NCBI GenBank assembly: GCA_024235715.1
Contig: JACKLW010000010.1
Span: 124,001 to 188,000, forward strand
Length of the DNA stretch: 64,000 nt
Source of the DNA: Accumulibacter sp.
GTDB lineage: Bacteria; Pseudomonadota; Gammaproteobacteria; Burkholderiales; Rhodocyclaceae
Direction of reading: 5' to 3'
The position numbers and the translations under genes are program-made. The notes below the pieces were generated by a model that saw only the letters and a list, made by a program, of their open reading frames with translations, was not told the DNA's origin and made no database searches. Positions 57,132 through 64,000 of this stretch are shown here, in pieces (position 1 is the stretch's first letter; every line of letters begins with the position of its first letter).

Positions 57132-58028
57132 TCAGCGAAACACCGCGCAGACGTCCCTGACGTGGCCACGCAGCCATCGATGCGCGGGATCGGCATCCAG
57201 CCTTGGGTGCCAAAGCAATGAAACCGTGAGTTCCGGCATGGTGACGGGAAGGGGAAAGCTATGCATCCCGGCACGCAGATTTCCCGTGTGTCGTTCGGGA
57301 ACGCTGACGATCAGGTCGGAGGCCCGCGCCAAGGCCAGCGCGGTCGAAAAGCCTCCGACAATCGTGACGATCTGCCGTCGCAGCCCAAGTGGCTTCAATG
57401 CTTCGTCAATCGGGCCTTCCTCGAGCCCCCTGCGCGAAACGCCGATGTGCCTGCCGGCCGCAAAACGAGAGGGCGACACGTCACCCTGGCTCAGCGGGTG
57501 CCCCATTCGCACAACGCCAATGAAGCGGTCTCGGAATAATGTCTGCACACGCAGTTCCTGGGCCGTCGTCTTTCCCACAACGCCAGTTTCCAGATCGACG
57601 ACCCCGTCGCGCAGTGCCCTGCTGTCCTTGTCGGGCTTATGCACGAAGCACAGCCGTGCACCCGGAGCTTCCTCGCCCACGCGGGCAATGAGCTGCGGTC
57701 CGAAGTTCTCCACGAAGCCCTCGCTGCTCCGAAGCGTGAACGTCCTGACCAGCTGCTGGAGCTTGAGCGTCTCGGTGGGGCGCAGGACGGCTTTGCCATC
57801 CTGCACCAGCTGACTGACCCGCTCGCGCAGTTCGATCGCCCGTGGCGTGGGGACAAGGCCGCGTCCGGCCCTGACCAGCAACGGATCGCCCAGCGTCTCT
57901 CGCAATCGCGCCAGAGCCCGGCTCATCGCCGACGGGCTGAGCCGAAGCCGTCGCGCGGCGCCCGCGACGCTGCCTTCGGCGAGCAAGACATCAAGAGTGA
58001 CAAGGAGGTTGAGATCGGGTGTCGACAT
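57132..58028 (-). CDS. LysR-family transcriptional regulator
   Basis: 298 aa. N-terminal winged helix LNLLVTLDVLLAEGSVAGAA, RLRLSPSAMSRALARLRETL, and the LysR substrate domain (about 90-290). The ATG at 58028 opens the conserved DLNLL start; a longer frame upstream is not conserved. Divergent from an MFS efflux gene, with a long inverted repeat between them, so it is the likely regulator of that pump. Confidence 0.9.
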   Translation of the reverse strand: MSTPDLNLLVTLDVLLAEGSVAGAARRLRLSPSAMSRALARLRETLGDPLLVRAGRGLVPTPRAIELRERVSQLVQDGKAVLRPTETLKLQQLVRTFTLRSSEGFVENFGPQLIARVGEEAPGARLCFVHKPDKDSRALRDGVVDLETGVVGKTTAQELRVQTLFRDRFIGVVRMGHPLSQGDVSPSRFAAGRHIGVSRRGLEEGPIDEALKPLGLRRQIVTIVGGFSTALALARASDLIVSVPERHTGNLRAGMHSFPLPVTMPELTVSLLWHPRLDADPAHRWLRGHVRDVCAVFR

Positions 58029-58089
58029 GGCTAGTTCTGACACGGCCTGATTTTCATATGGCGTCCAGCGCACGAATAAAGTGCAAATG

Positions 58090-58122
58090 ATGCGCCTTCC
58101 GCCGTACCAAGTGAAGGCGTAT
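58090..58122. promoter_or_regulatory. Inverted repeat operator between lysR and the MFS gene
   Basis: Arms ATGCGCCTTC and GAAGGCGTAT match at 9 of 10 positions around a 13-base centre. It is midway between the divergent starts, as expected for a LysR-type recognition site controlling both genes. Confidence 0.55.
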
Positions 58123-58166
58123 GTTTGTGACAGCTCCGATCGAGGAGTCGTCACGACAAGGGGTTC

Positions 58167-59810
58167 ATGATGAGCACAATCATTGCAGGGCACGACGAAG
58201 CGGTATTTCGAAGTGCGGAACAGGCACCCAGGTTTCGCTGGGCGCTCGCCAGCCTTTCGCTAGCTGTCTTGCTGTCGTCACTCGGCACCAGCATCGCCAA
58301 TGTGGCTTTGCCAAACCTGGCAGGGGCGTTTGCCGCGTCCTTTCAGGAAGTCCAGTGGATCGTTCTCGCTTATCTTCTCGCCGTCACCACCACGATCGTC
58401 AGCGTCGGACGGCTCGGCGACCTTACCGGCCGCAAACGGCTTCTGTCAGCCGGAATCGTCCTGTTTACGGTGGCGTCAGGCCTGAGCGGCGCTGCTCCCA
58501 CGCTGTGGCTGCTGATTGCTGCGCGAGCACTGCAGGGCCTTGGCGCAGCAATCATGATGGCTCTCACCATGGCGTTTGTCGGTGAAACGGTTCCAAAGGC
58601 AAAGACCGGTAGCGCCATTGGGCTGCTCGGAACGATGTCCGCGGTCGGTACGGCGCTCGGCCCACCACTCGGCGGCGTCCTGATCGCCGGACCCGGTTGG
58701 CGGGCAATCTTCTTGATCAACCTTCCACTGGGCATCCTGACTCTGCTTCTCGCACGGCGCTACCTGCCGAATGATCGAAACGGGCTGAAAGCAGAGCGCC
58801 CCGGTTTCGACAATCTGGGCACGCTGCTGCTGGGGCTGATACTCGCAGCCTATGCACTGGCCATGACGACCGGGCGCGGCGGTTTTGGCCCGCTCAACGT
58901 CGCTCTGCTGTTGGCTGCAGTGTTTGGCGTCGGCCTCTTCGTGCTCGTCGAGAAAAACACCGCGTCACCTTTGATCCGAATGGCGGTGTTCCGCAATCCG
59001 GTGCTGAGTGCGAGTCTCGTCACGAGCATGCTCGTCTCGACGGTGATGATGGCGACGCTGGTCGTCGGGCCGTTCTATCTCTATCGTGCTCTCGGACTCG
59101 ACGCCACACTTGCTGGACTCGTCTTGTCCATCGGCCCGCTGGTTGCTGGGCTGACCGCCGCGCCCGCCGGACGCATTGCCGACCGCAATGGACCACAGCA
59201 CATTGCCGCCATCGGGCTCCTTGGAATGGCAGCGGGCGCCTTCACACTGTCCATGCTGCCAACGAATTTCGGCGTCCCTGGCTACATCGCCCCCATCGTC
59301 GTCATCACCTCCAGCTACGCGCTGTTCCAGACGGCCAATAACACCACGGTCATGACGGATGTCAGCGCAGACCAGCGCGGCGTCGCCGCCGGCATGCTCA
59401 GCTTGTCGCGCAATCTGGGGCTGATCACCGGGGCATCGGTCATGGGCGCGGTGTTCGCCCTCGCAGCGGCGGCGACCGACATGACAACGGCACGGCCTGA
59501 GGCCGTTGCCAGCGGTATGCGCGTCACCTTCCTGGTCGCGGCGGCTCTGCTCGTCGTCGCGCTCGCCATCGCCACTGGCGCGTACCGTCGCACAATGCGC
59601 AATCAGAACTTCGTTCCGCAAGCCCGGTCGCGCGCCGGCATGCGGAGTGCAGCTGACGCTCAGGGCGCGTGCCCCCCACCAACGGTCATGGCATGCCCGG
59701 ATACCCAAGCTCATGCCAGTCACGGCCGCCCCCTCTTCCTCGACCCTCCTGCGGCGAGAAGCTTCGTGAACCGCGTACATGGCTTTCACATTAACCGAGG
59801 CGGTCGATGA
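58167..59810 (+). CDS. MFS efflux transporter, DHA2 (14-TM, EmrB/QacA-like)
   Basis: 547 aa, about fourteen membrane helices. Motif A GRLGDLTGRKRLL, motif C-like GTALGPPLGGVLIAGPGWRAIF and the DHA2 start LSSLGTSIANVALPNLA. Exports drugs or other organics with protons. The last ~70 residues after the final helix are Pro/Ala/His-rich and unlike the family, so the natural stop may have been lost or the tail may be a local frame slip. AAGGGG lies before the start. Confidence 0.88.
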   Translation: MMSTIIAGHDEAVFRSAEQAPRFRWALASLSLAVLLSSLGTSIANVALPNLAGAFAASFQEVQWIVLAYLLAVTTTIVSVGRLGDLTGRKRLLSAGIVLFTVASGLSGAAPTLWLLIAARALQGLGAAIMMALTMAFVGETVPKAKTGSAIGLLGTMSAVGTALGPPLGGVLIAGPGWRAIFLINLPLGILTLLLARRYLPNDRNGLKAERPGFDNLGTLLLGLILAAYALAMTTGRGGFGPLNVALLLAAVFGVGLFVLVEKNTASPLIRMAVFRNPVLSASLVTSMLVSTVMMATLVVGPFYLYRALGLDATLAGLVLSIGPLVAGLTAAPAGRIADRNGPQHIAAIGLLGMAAGAFTLSMLPTNFGVPGYIAPIVVITSSYALFQTANNTTVMTDVSADQRGVAAGMLSLSRNLGLITGASVMGAVFALAAAATDMTTARPEAVASGMRVTFLVAAALLVVALAIATGAYRRTMRNQNFVPQARSRAGMRSAADAQGACPPPTVMACPDTQAHASHGRPLFLDPPAARSFVNRVHGFHINRGGR

Positions 59811-60331
59811 GCGGGCCGAGCCGCCTCGGATCCGACCGGCCGGCAGCCGGGGAGTTACGTGCCGGTCGTGCGGCTCGATTCATCGAGGCCGCTACGGCCG
59901 GTTGCTGTCGAGTTTGCGCACCGCGGTTTTGCACCCAAAGCGGCGGCCGGTCGGTGAGGACAACAACCAGACTTCGCGCAGACGCGGAGGCGCCTGAAAC
60001 GGACTCCAGTCACACTCTGGCACCCTGGAGCAAGGCAGGCTGCGCGGTCTCGTATCGGACTGGATTCGCCGGCGGGCTGACGTGCTACCATGCCGATGAC
60101 GTCGAAGCAGCGCAAACGATCGGTCCCGCTGACCAGCACGACCGGGTTGCTCTTGCCGACTCTGGCCGCCCGGCCGCACTGCTGACCGGCTGGTCCCCGT
60201 TCTTATCGCCGCACGTCCGCTACTCTCCTGGCCGTAACCGGAATCTCCGCCCGAGGAATGGCCGCTGGATTCGGGGACCACAAAGTGCGGCGCGCGTTGC
60301 CGCTTTCTTAACGACTCACAAGGAGATCTCC
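59811..60331 (+). other. 521-bp region between MFS and ferritin-like genes, no gene seen
   Basis: One frame is open through this stretch into the ferritin-like gene, but its sequence is Arg/Ala-rich with no conserved pattern and no ribosome site. No promoter with both elements was recognised; the last bases carry the strong AAGGAG of the next gene. Confidence 0.4.
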
Positions 60332-60619
60332 ATGTCAAGCGTCGGCTATCACGAACCCGTTGAAGAACTATCGGACGAAACCCGCGACATGCATCGAGCA
60401 ATCGTGTCGCTGATGGAGGAACTGGAGGCCGTCGATTGGTACAACCAACGCGCCGATGCCTGCAGGGATCAGGAACTGAAAGCCATCCTCGAACACAATC
60501 GGGACGAGGAAAAGGAGCACGCCTCGATGGTACTTGAATGGATTCGTCGCAAGGATCACGCATTCTCGAAAGAACTGCAGGATTACCTCTTCACCGACAA
60601 GCCCATCGCGCACAAGTAG
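60332..60619 (+). CDS. Encapsulated-ferritin-like (EncFtn) protein without cargo peptide
   Basis: 95 aa, two helices. Ferroxidase pattern of EncFtn: MEELEAVDWYNQR with Glu30/Glu32/Trp36, and HNRDEEKEHASM with Glu60/His63. The YLFTDKPIAHK ending is the family's, but the C-terminal targeting peptide that docks EncFtn inside encapsulin shells is absent, and no encapsulin gene lies beside it. AAGGAG is six bases before the ATG. Should oxidise Fe(II) as an annular decamer; a role outside a shell is inference. Confidence 0.9.
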   Translation: MSSVGYHEPVEELSDETRDMHRAIVSLMEELEAVDWYNQRADACRDQELKAILEHNRDEEKEHASMVLEWIRRKDHAFSKELQDYLFTDKPIAHK

Positions 60620-60680
60620 CAGCAGGCGGCCGTTGGCCTTCCACCGGCGCTGTCCGGGGTAGGCGCGCGCAGCGCATGAT

Positions 60681-61634
60681 CTAGTTCGCTGCGTTTTCCG
60701 ATCCCAGTTGCAGCACGTCGCCGTTGCCCAGGAAGAGATCCGTCTGGGAACCGTTTCGCGCGCTTCCCCGCAGGACCGGCAGCCCGCTGGCCAGCATCTT
60801 CTCGACCGCCGTACGCCCGGTGCAGTGGTTGCAAGCGATCCTGGCGATGCCGTAGCGGGCCAGGCTGTTGACGATTTCATCGCGCTGGCTGTCCCAGTCT
60901 TCCAGAGGCGAGAGATGCAGCCCGCCATAGATCGCGTGGATCTTCTCGCCACCGGCGAAGGTACGACGAGCGTAGTCGAGCAGGTTGAGGACCCCACCGT
61001 GGCCGCAGCCGGTGATCATCGTCAAACCCTGATCCTGCAGCCTCGCATAGAGGACATTCTCGCCCTGCACCTGCAGCAGGGTACTCATCGGGAAGCTGGC
61101 CAGCGCCAGGCCGGGAAAGAGCACCAGCGGCTGCCCGGTGGGCACGGTGATCACCGTGCCCTCATGGCCCTGTTGCCGGATGAACGCCAGTCCGGCTGGA
61201 TGGAAGCCTTCCGGCAGGTAGATCGGAATGTCCGGACAGTGCTTGAGCGTCGAGCCGATCCCCCAGAAGTGGTCGAAATGTTCGTGGCTGACGATCAGCG
61301 CCTCGATCCTGCGCTCCTGCAACAGCCGGTCGACGCCCTCCTCGGCGAAGCGGCGGTCCATCCAGTCGGGGTTCCAGCCGGTATCGAACAGCAGGCGGCG
61401 CACGCTGCCATCGATGGCTTCTGCTTCCAGCAGCGCCGAGAAGCCGGCGGCATTATCAGCGTGCAGTCGCCCGAACGGTGGCCAGGGGATGCTGTATTGA
61501 TCGGTCTGGGCACCGCCGGCGGCGCGGATGTCGCCGAAGACAGTGGCCGTATCGAACCAGCCGGTTTCCGAAACACAGAGAATCCGCAGGCCCTTCAGGG
61601 CGCCAATATCAAGCGCTGGAGCAGTCGTGGCCAT
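60681..61634 (-). CDS. Metallo-beta-lactamase fold hydrolase
   Basis: 317 aa from ATG 61634. Metal motif HEHFDH with the following CGHGGVLNLLDYA and final CNHCTG; resembles the MBL subgroup of DHMPTR-synthase-like proteins. Substrate unknown. Its Shine-Dalgarno GGAGGTGA overlaps the end of the NifX-like gene, so the two are translated together. Confidence 0.85.
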   Translation of the reverse strand: MATTAPALDIGALKGLRILCVSETGWFDTATVFGDIRAAGGAQTDQYSIPWPPFGRLHADNAAGFSALLEAEAIDGSVRRLLFDTGWNPDWMDRRFAEEGVDRLLQERRIEALIVSHEHFDHFWGIGSTLKHCPDIPIYLPEGFHPAGLAFIRQQGHEGTVITVPTGQPLVLFPGLALASFPMSTLLQVQGENVLYARLQDQGLTMITGCGHGGVLNLLDYARRTFAGGEKIHAIYGGLHLSPLEDWDSQRDEIVNSLARYGIARIACNHCTGRTAVEKMLASGLPVLRGSARNGSQTDLFLGNGDVLQLGSENAAN

Positions 61635-61639
61635 GCTCG

Positions 61640-62020
61640 TCACCTCCCGATGCGGGAGAAATCACCGTGCTCGCGACAGTGCAAACCCCTTGCAACCGGC
61701 AGCCGTTCGAGGCGATTGCCGAGCATCGCCGATACGGCGGCATCGGGATCTTTCTCCATCGTCACCACGGGAAGGATTCCGCTCTGCATCAGGCGTTCAT
61801 AGAGGCCGGGCCCCATGCCGCCGGTTATCAGCGTATTGATTCCGGCCAGCGGTTCCGCAAGGCGCCCGGTGCTGGCGTGCAAGCTCTGCTCGACGGCAAT
61901 CTCGACGAGGCGCTTTCCGGTCAGCAAACCCTTTTCAACATCGTAGATCCAGAACTTGCGGCACGTCCCGGCGTGCTCGGTAATCGTCTTGCGGTTCTGG
62001 CTGGTGACGGCGATTTGCAT
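61640..62020 (-). CDS. NifX/NifB-C-type dinitrogenase iron-molybdenum cofactor family protein
   Basis: 126 aa. MQIAVTSQNRKTITEHAGTC, FWIYDVEKG and INTLITGGMGPGLYERL are the Nitro_FeMo-Co domain pattern (NifX, MTH1175 and ORP-type proteins). AAAGGA precedes the ATG at 62020. No nitrogenase genes are in view, so it more likely belongs to an Mo/Fe-S cluster-handling group than to nitrogen fixation. Divergent from the sigma-54 activator. Confidence 0.87.
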   Translation of the reverse strand: MQIAVTSQNRKTITEHAGTCRKFWIYDVEKGLLTGKRLVEIAVEQSLHASTGRLAEPLAGINTLITGGMGPGLYERLMQSGILPVVTMEKDPDAAVSAMLGNRLERLPVARGLHCREHGDFSRIGR

Positions 62021-62212
62021 GAGTGTCCTTTCATGGCAGTTTGCTGGCGCCAGGGCAAGGCTGCGGCGTGCAGCGCAGCGACGCGCCATGTCAGTGAACA
62101 CCTTAACAAGATTCATGCCAGCCCACGTACGGCAGAAAATACCGCGCAAACGCAATGGCTTGCGGATTATACGCCCCCTGCGGAGGGCGCCTCCCGCCGG
62201 TCGACTGCCGAC

Positions 62213-62253
62213 ATGGCAGCCGATATGGCAGAATACGGCAGTCGATCTGGCAG
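62213..62253 (+). repeat. Four tandem TGGCAG-type repeats before the sigma-54 activator
   Basis: TGGCAG at 62214, 62226 and 62248, with CGGCAG at 62236; spacings 12, 10 and 12 bp, about one helical turn each. They lie 16-55 bp before the activator's ATG, and a further TGGCAG overlaps that start (62270). Possible binding-site array for a divergent control region. Confidence 0.45.
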
Positions 62254-62268
62254 TAGCCGTGGTACACG

Positions 62269-63597
62269 ATGGCAGGCAATCAGCAATCGCTGGCGGAACT
62301 GGTCTCATTTCTGGAAAGCTTCCCGGAACCGCACATCCTGTGCGACCGCAGCTATCGGATCCTGGCGGCCAATGCCGCTTACCGGGCCAGTTGCCGGGAT
62401 CAGGCCGAGGTCACTGGCCGCAAGTGTTTCGAGGTGTCGCATCGATACGGCGTCCCCTGCGATCAGGCGGGCGAGTCGTGTCCACTACAGCGCAGCCTGC
62501 AATCGGGGCAGCGCGAGCGCGTGCTGCACCTTCATTACACGGCGCACGGCGAGAGTTTCGAGAACATCGAGCTGTCGCCGATCCGCGATGCCAGCGGCGA
62601 CATCGTCTATTACATCGAGAAGCTGGAGCCCTTGCCCGGAGCGACAGGTCTGGCCGACATCAAGGGGCTGATCGGTCGGTCACCGGCCTTCATCGCGATG
62701 ATGGAACTGATCGCCCGGGTGGCGCCTTCGGACGCGTCGGTGTTGCTGCAAGGGGAGTCGGGCACCGGCAAGGAACTCGTTGCCAATGCCATCCATCAGC
62801 TCAGCCGGCGCGCAAAACAGCCCTTCGTTGCCGTCGATTGCTCAGGATTGCCGGAAACGCTGTTCGAGAGCGCCCTGTTTGGCCACGAGCGCGGTGCCTT
62901 CACCGGCGCCACGACACGAACGACCGGCTTGGTTGAGGCGGCATCGGGAGGCACGCTCTTTCTCGACGAACTGGGCGACATCCCGCTTTCGATCCAGGTC
63001 AAGCTGTTGCGGCTGCTGGAAACCGGCACCTATCGCCGGGTGGGTTCCCCGGGACTGCGCAAGTCCGAAGTCCGGGTCGTCTCCGCCACCCATCGCCCGC
63101 TGGCCGAAATGGTGGGCGAGGGGCTTTTCCGGCAGGATCTGTTCTACCGCCTCAACATCTTCCCGATCCACCTGCCGCCGCTGCGGCAACGCGATGATGA
63201 TGTACTGCTGCTGGCGGAGACTCTTCTTGAGCGGCTCTCCGCCGGCCGCAGCCCTCGTCGCCTGTCTCCGGAGGCCGCCAGCTGGCTGCGTCGCTACCAC
63301 TACCCTGGAAACGTGCGTGAACTGCGCAACATCCTCGAACGTGCCTGCCTGTTGTGCGACGGCGATGAAATCCGCCGGCAACACCTGCCCCTCGAGTTGG
63401 CGACTACGGGAGCGCAGCCGTCTTCCGCCAAGAGCTTACCGCCGACAAGGCGCGACTTCCCCGATGGCGATGCGGATTCGCTCGCAAAGTCCGTACGTGA
63501 CTTCAAGGGTAGCCGGCAAGCGCTGGCCAGCCACCTCGGCCTGTCGGAACGGACACTCTACCGCCGCCTGAAGGCGCTGGCCGGCCAGCGGGACTGA
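62269..63597 (+). CDS. Sigma-54-dependent activator with N-terminal PAS domain
   Basis: 442 aa. PAS domain (about 15-120) carrying a Cys-rich loop (KCFEVSH, then VPCDQAGESCPL: three Cys). AAA+ domain follows with GESGTGKE, GAFTGA (sigma-54 contact) and FLDELGDI, and the C-terminal Fis-type helix-turn-helix is QALASHLGLSERTLYRRL. The loop could hold a redox or metal sensor. Divergent from the NifX-like/MBL pair, which is its likely target by analogy with ORP-type loci. No strong ribosome site before the ATG. Confidence 0.9.
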   Translation: MAGNQQSLAELVSFLESFPEPHILCDRSYRILAANAAYRASCRDQAEVTGRKCFEVSHRYGVPCDQAGESCPLQRSLQSGQRERVLHLHYTAHGESFENIELSPIRDASGDIVYYIEKLEPLPGATGLADIKGLIGRSPAFIAMMELIARVAPSDASVLLQGESGTGKELVANAIHQLSRRAKQPFVAVDCSGLPETLFESALFGHERGAFTGATTRTTGLVEAASGGTLFLDELGDIPLSIQVKLLRLLETGTYRRVGSPGLRKSEVRVVSATHRPLAEMVGEGLFRQDLFYRLNIFPIHLPPLRQRDDDVLLLAETLLERLSAGRSPRRLSPEAASWLRRYHYPGNVRELRNILERACLLCDGDEIRRQHLPLELATTGAQPSSAKSLPPTRRDFPDGDADSLAKSVRDFKGSRQALASHLGLSERTLYRRLKALAGQRD

Positions 63598-64000
63598 GCC
63601 ATGCGCAGAACAGCGCCCGTTAGTTTCCGCGCCGTACGGCAAGGCCGGCAAGGCCGGGAAGCCGGCGTGACATGGCCGGCGCCCGTCATGCTGATGCCGG
63701 AATCATGGCGCGCCGACGATCTCCCGGGCGACGTCGGTTGGGGGGTGGCAGAAAGACGATCGCCGCGCGCTCCATGAAGCCGGCAGTCGCGCCACACTGC
63801 ACAGCCGGCAGCGAGTGGTTGCCGACCAGTCGCTCGTCGCCCGGCAGCACGCAAGCGCGCTCGCTCAACCCGTCGAAACGCAAGTCGGGCTCGCAATTGC
63901 AGGGAAGGCTGCGGAGTTTCTCCTGCCACTGTGCAAGGGTCTGAGCGCTCGTCGGCGGTCACGCTCGACAGGCAGGTGGAAGTGACGACACCGCCCGGTC
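63598..64000. other. 403-bp end region, no confident gene
   Basis: On the minus strand a frame from about 63970 to 63686 (about 95 codons) contains EKLRSLPCNCEPDLRFDG, then DERLVGNHSLPAVQCGATAG. It looks somewhat protein-like and Cys-containing, but has no good start or known family. Other frames look like GC-driven shadows. The gene content may continue beyond the window. Confidence 0.25.

Noticed and set aside
59807-60331. Upstream extension of the ferritin-like gene in the same frame
   Set aside because: Not conserved, Arg/Ala-rich, and the ATG at 60332 has a strong ribosome site and matches the family start.
62054-62069. Possible sigma-54 element on the + strand (GG-N10-GC) before the activator
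   Set aside because: Only the GG and GC match; the remaining positions are poor.

Overview
The window is GC-rich DNA from a Gram-negative proteobacterium. Gene content suggests a floc- or biofilm-forming betaproteobacterium of the Rhodocyclales type (Zoogloea / Azoarcus / Candidatus Accumulibacter-like). Supporting features are an extracellular protein with a PEP-CTERM sorting tail, a large Wzx/Wzy-type exopolysaccharide (EPS) locus, sigma-54 promoters, a cytochrome cd1 nitrite reductase, NnrS, and a bacterial enzyme I of PTS type. The taxonomic placement is inference.

Region 1 (1-26.7 kb, + strand) starts with the 3' part of a secreted subtilisin-like protease fused to a parallel beta-helix. 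It then runs through an EPS operon: UDP-glucuronate decarboxylase, Wzz/BY-kinase-like protein, methyltransferase, secreted GH26-like hydrolase, sugar epimerases, Wzy, glycosyltransferases, Wzx, Wza-like export protein, an outer-membrane barrel, the CDP-6-deoxyhexose genes rfbF/rfbG, an aldo/keto reductase, a GMC oxidoreductase, another epimerase and a small DMT/SMR-type membrane protein. Many of these genes overlap stop-to-start by four bases. Region 2 (26.9-30.6 kb, - strand) holds a priming sugar transferase, a GT2 glycosyltransferase and a PEP-CTERM protein.

The most interesting signal joins regions 1 and 2. Three sigma-54 (-24/-12) promoters, upstream of the EPS operon (3663-3678), of the GT2/priming transferase pair (29118-29133, minus) and of the PEP-CTERM gene (30585-30600, minus), are each preceded in the same orientation by a 17-bp element TGTCG-N6-TTTACA. 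The gaps are 65, 75 and 64 bp, which is helical-phase spacing. This looks like a small regulon in which one enhancer-binding protein (by analogy PrsR of PEP-CTERM/exosortase systems) co-controls polysaccharide synthesis and a PEP-CTERM surface protein.

Region 3 (31-44.6 kb) has divergent pgl and gnd-zwf (oxidative pentose phosphate entry). It is followed on the minus strand by a sugar ABC transporter whose genes are interleaved with a DUF3014 protein and headed by a giant MscK-like channel, and then by a second, small MscS channel. Region 4 (44.7-53.2 kb) holds nirS with an FNR/DNR-type box, nnrS, a PTS enzyme I fused to a GNAT domain, a gamma-class transsulfuration enzyme divergent from a MarR regulator with a dyad operator, a PAS protein and a hemerythrin.

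Region 5 (53.4-56.95 kb) is a lower-GC island: an IS3-type orfA remnant, a twitch/radical-SAM protein with a large insert, and a frameshifted IS630 element. Region 6 (57.1-64 kb) has a divergent LysR/MFS efflux pair, a stand-alone encapsulated-ferritin-like protein without encapsulin, and a NifX-like/metallo-beta-lactamase operon divergent from a sigma-54-dependent activator. No tRNA, rRNA or CRISPR array was recognised.
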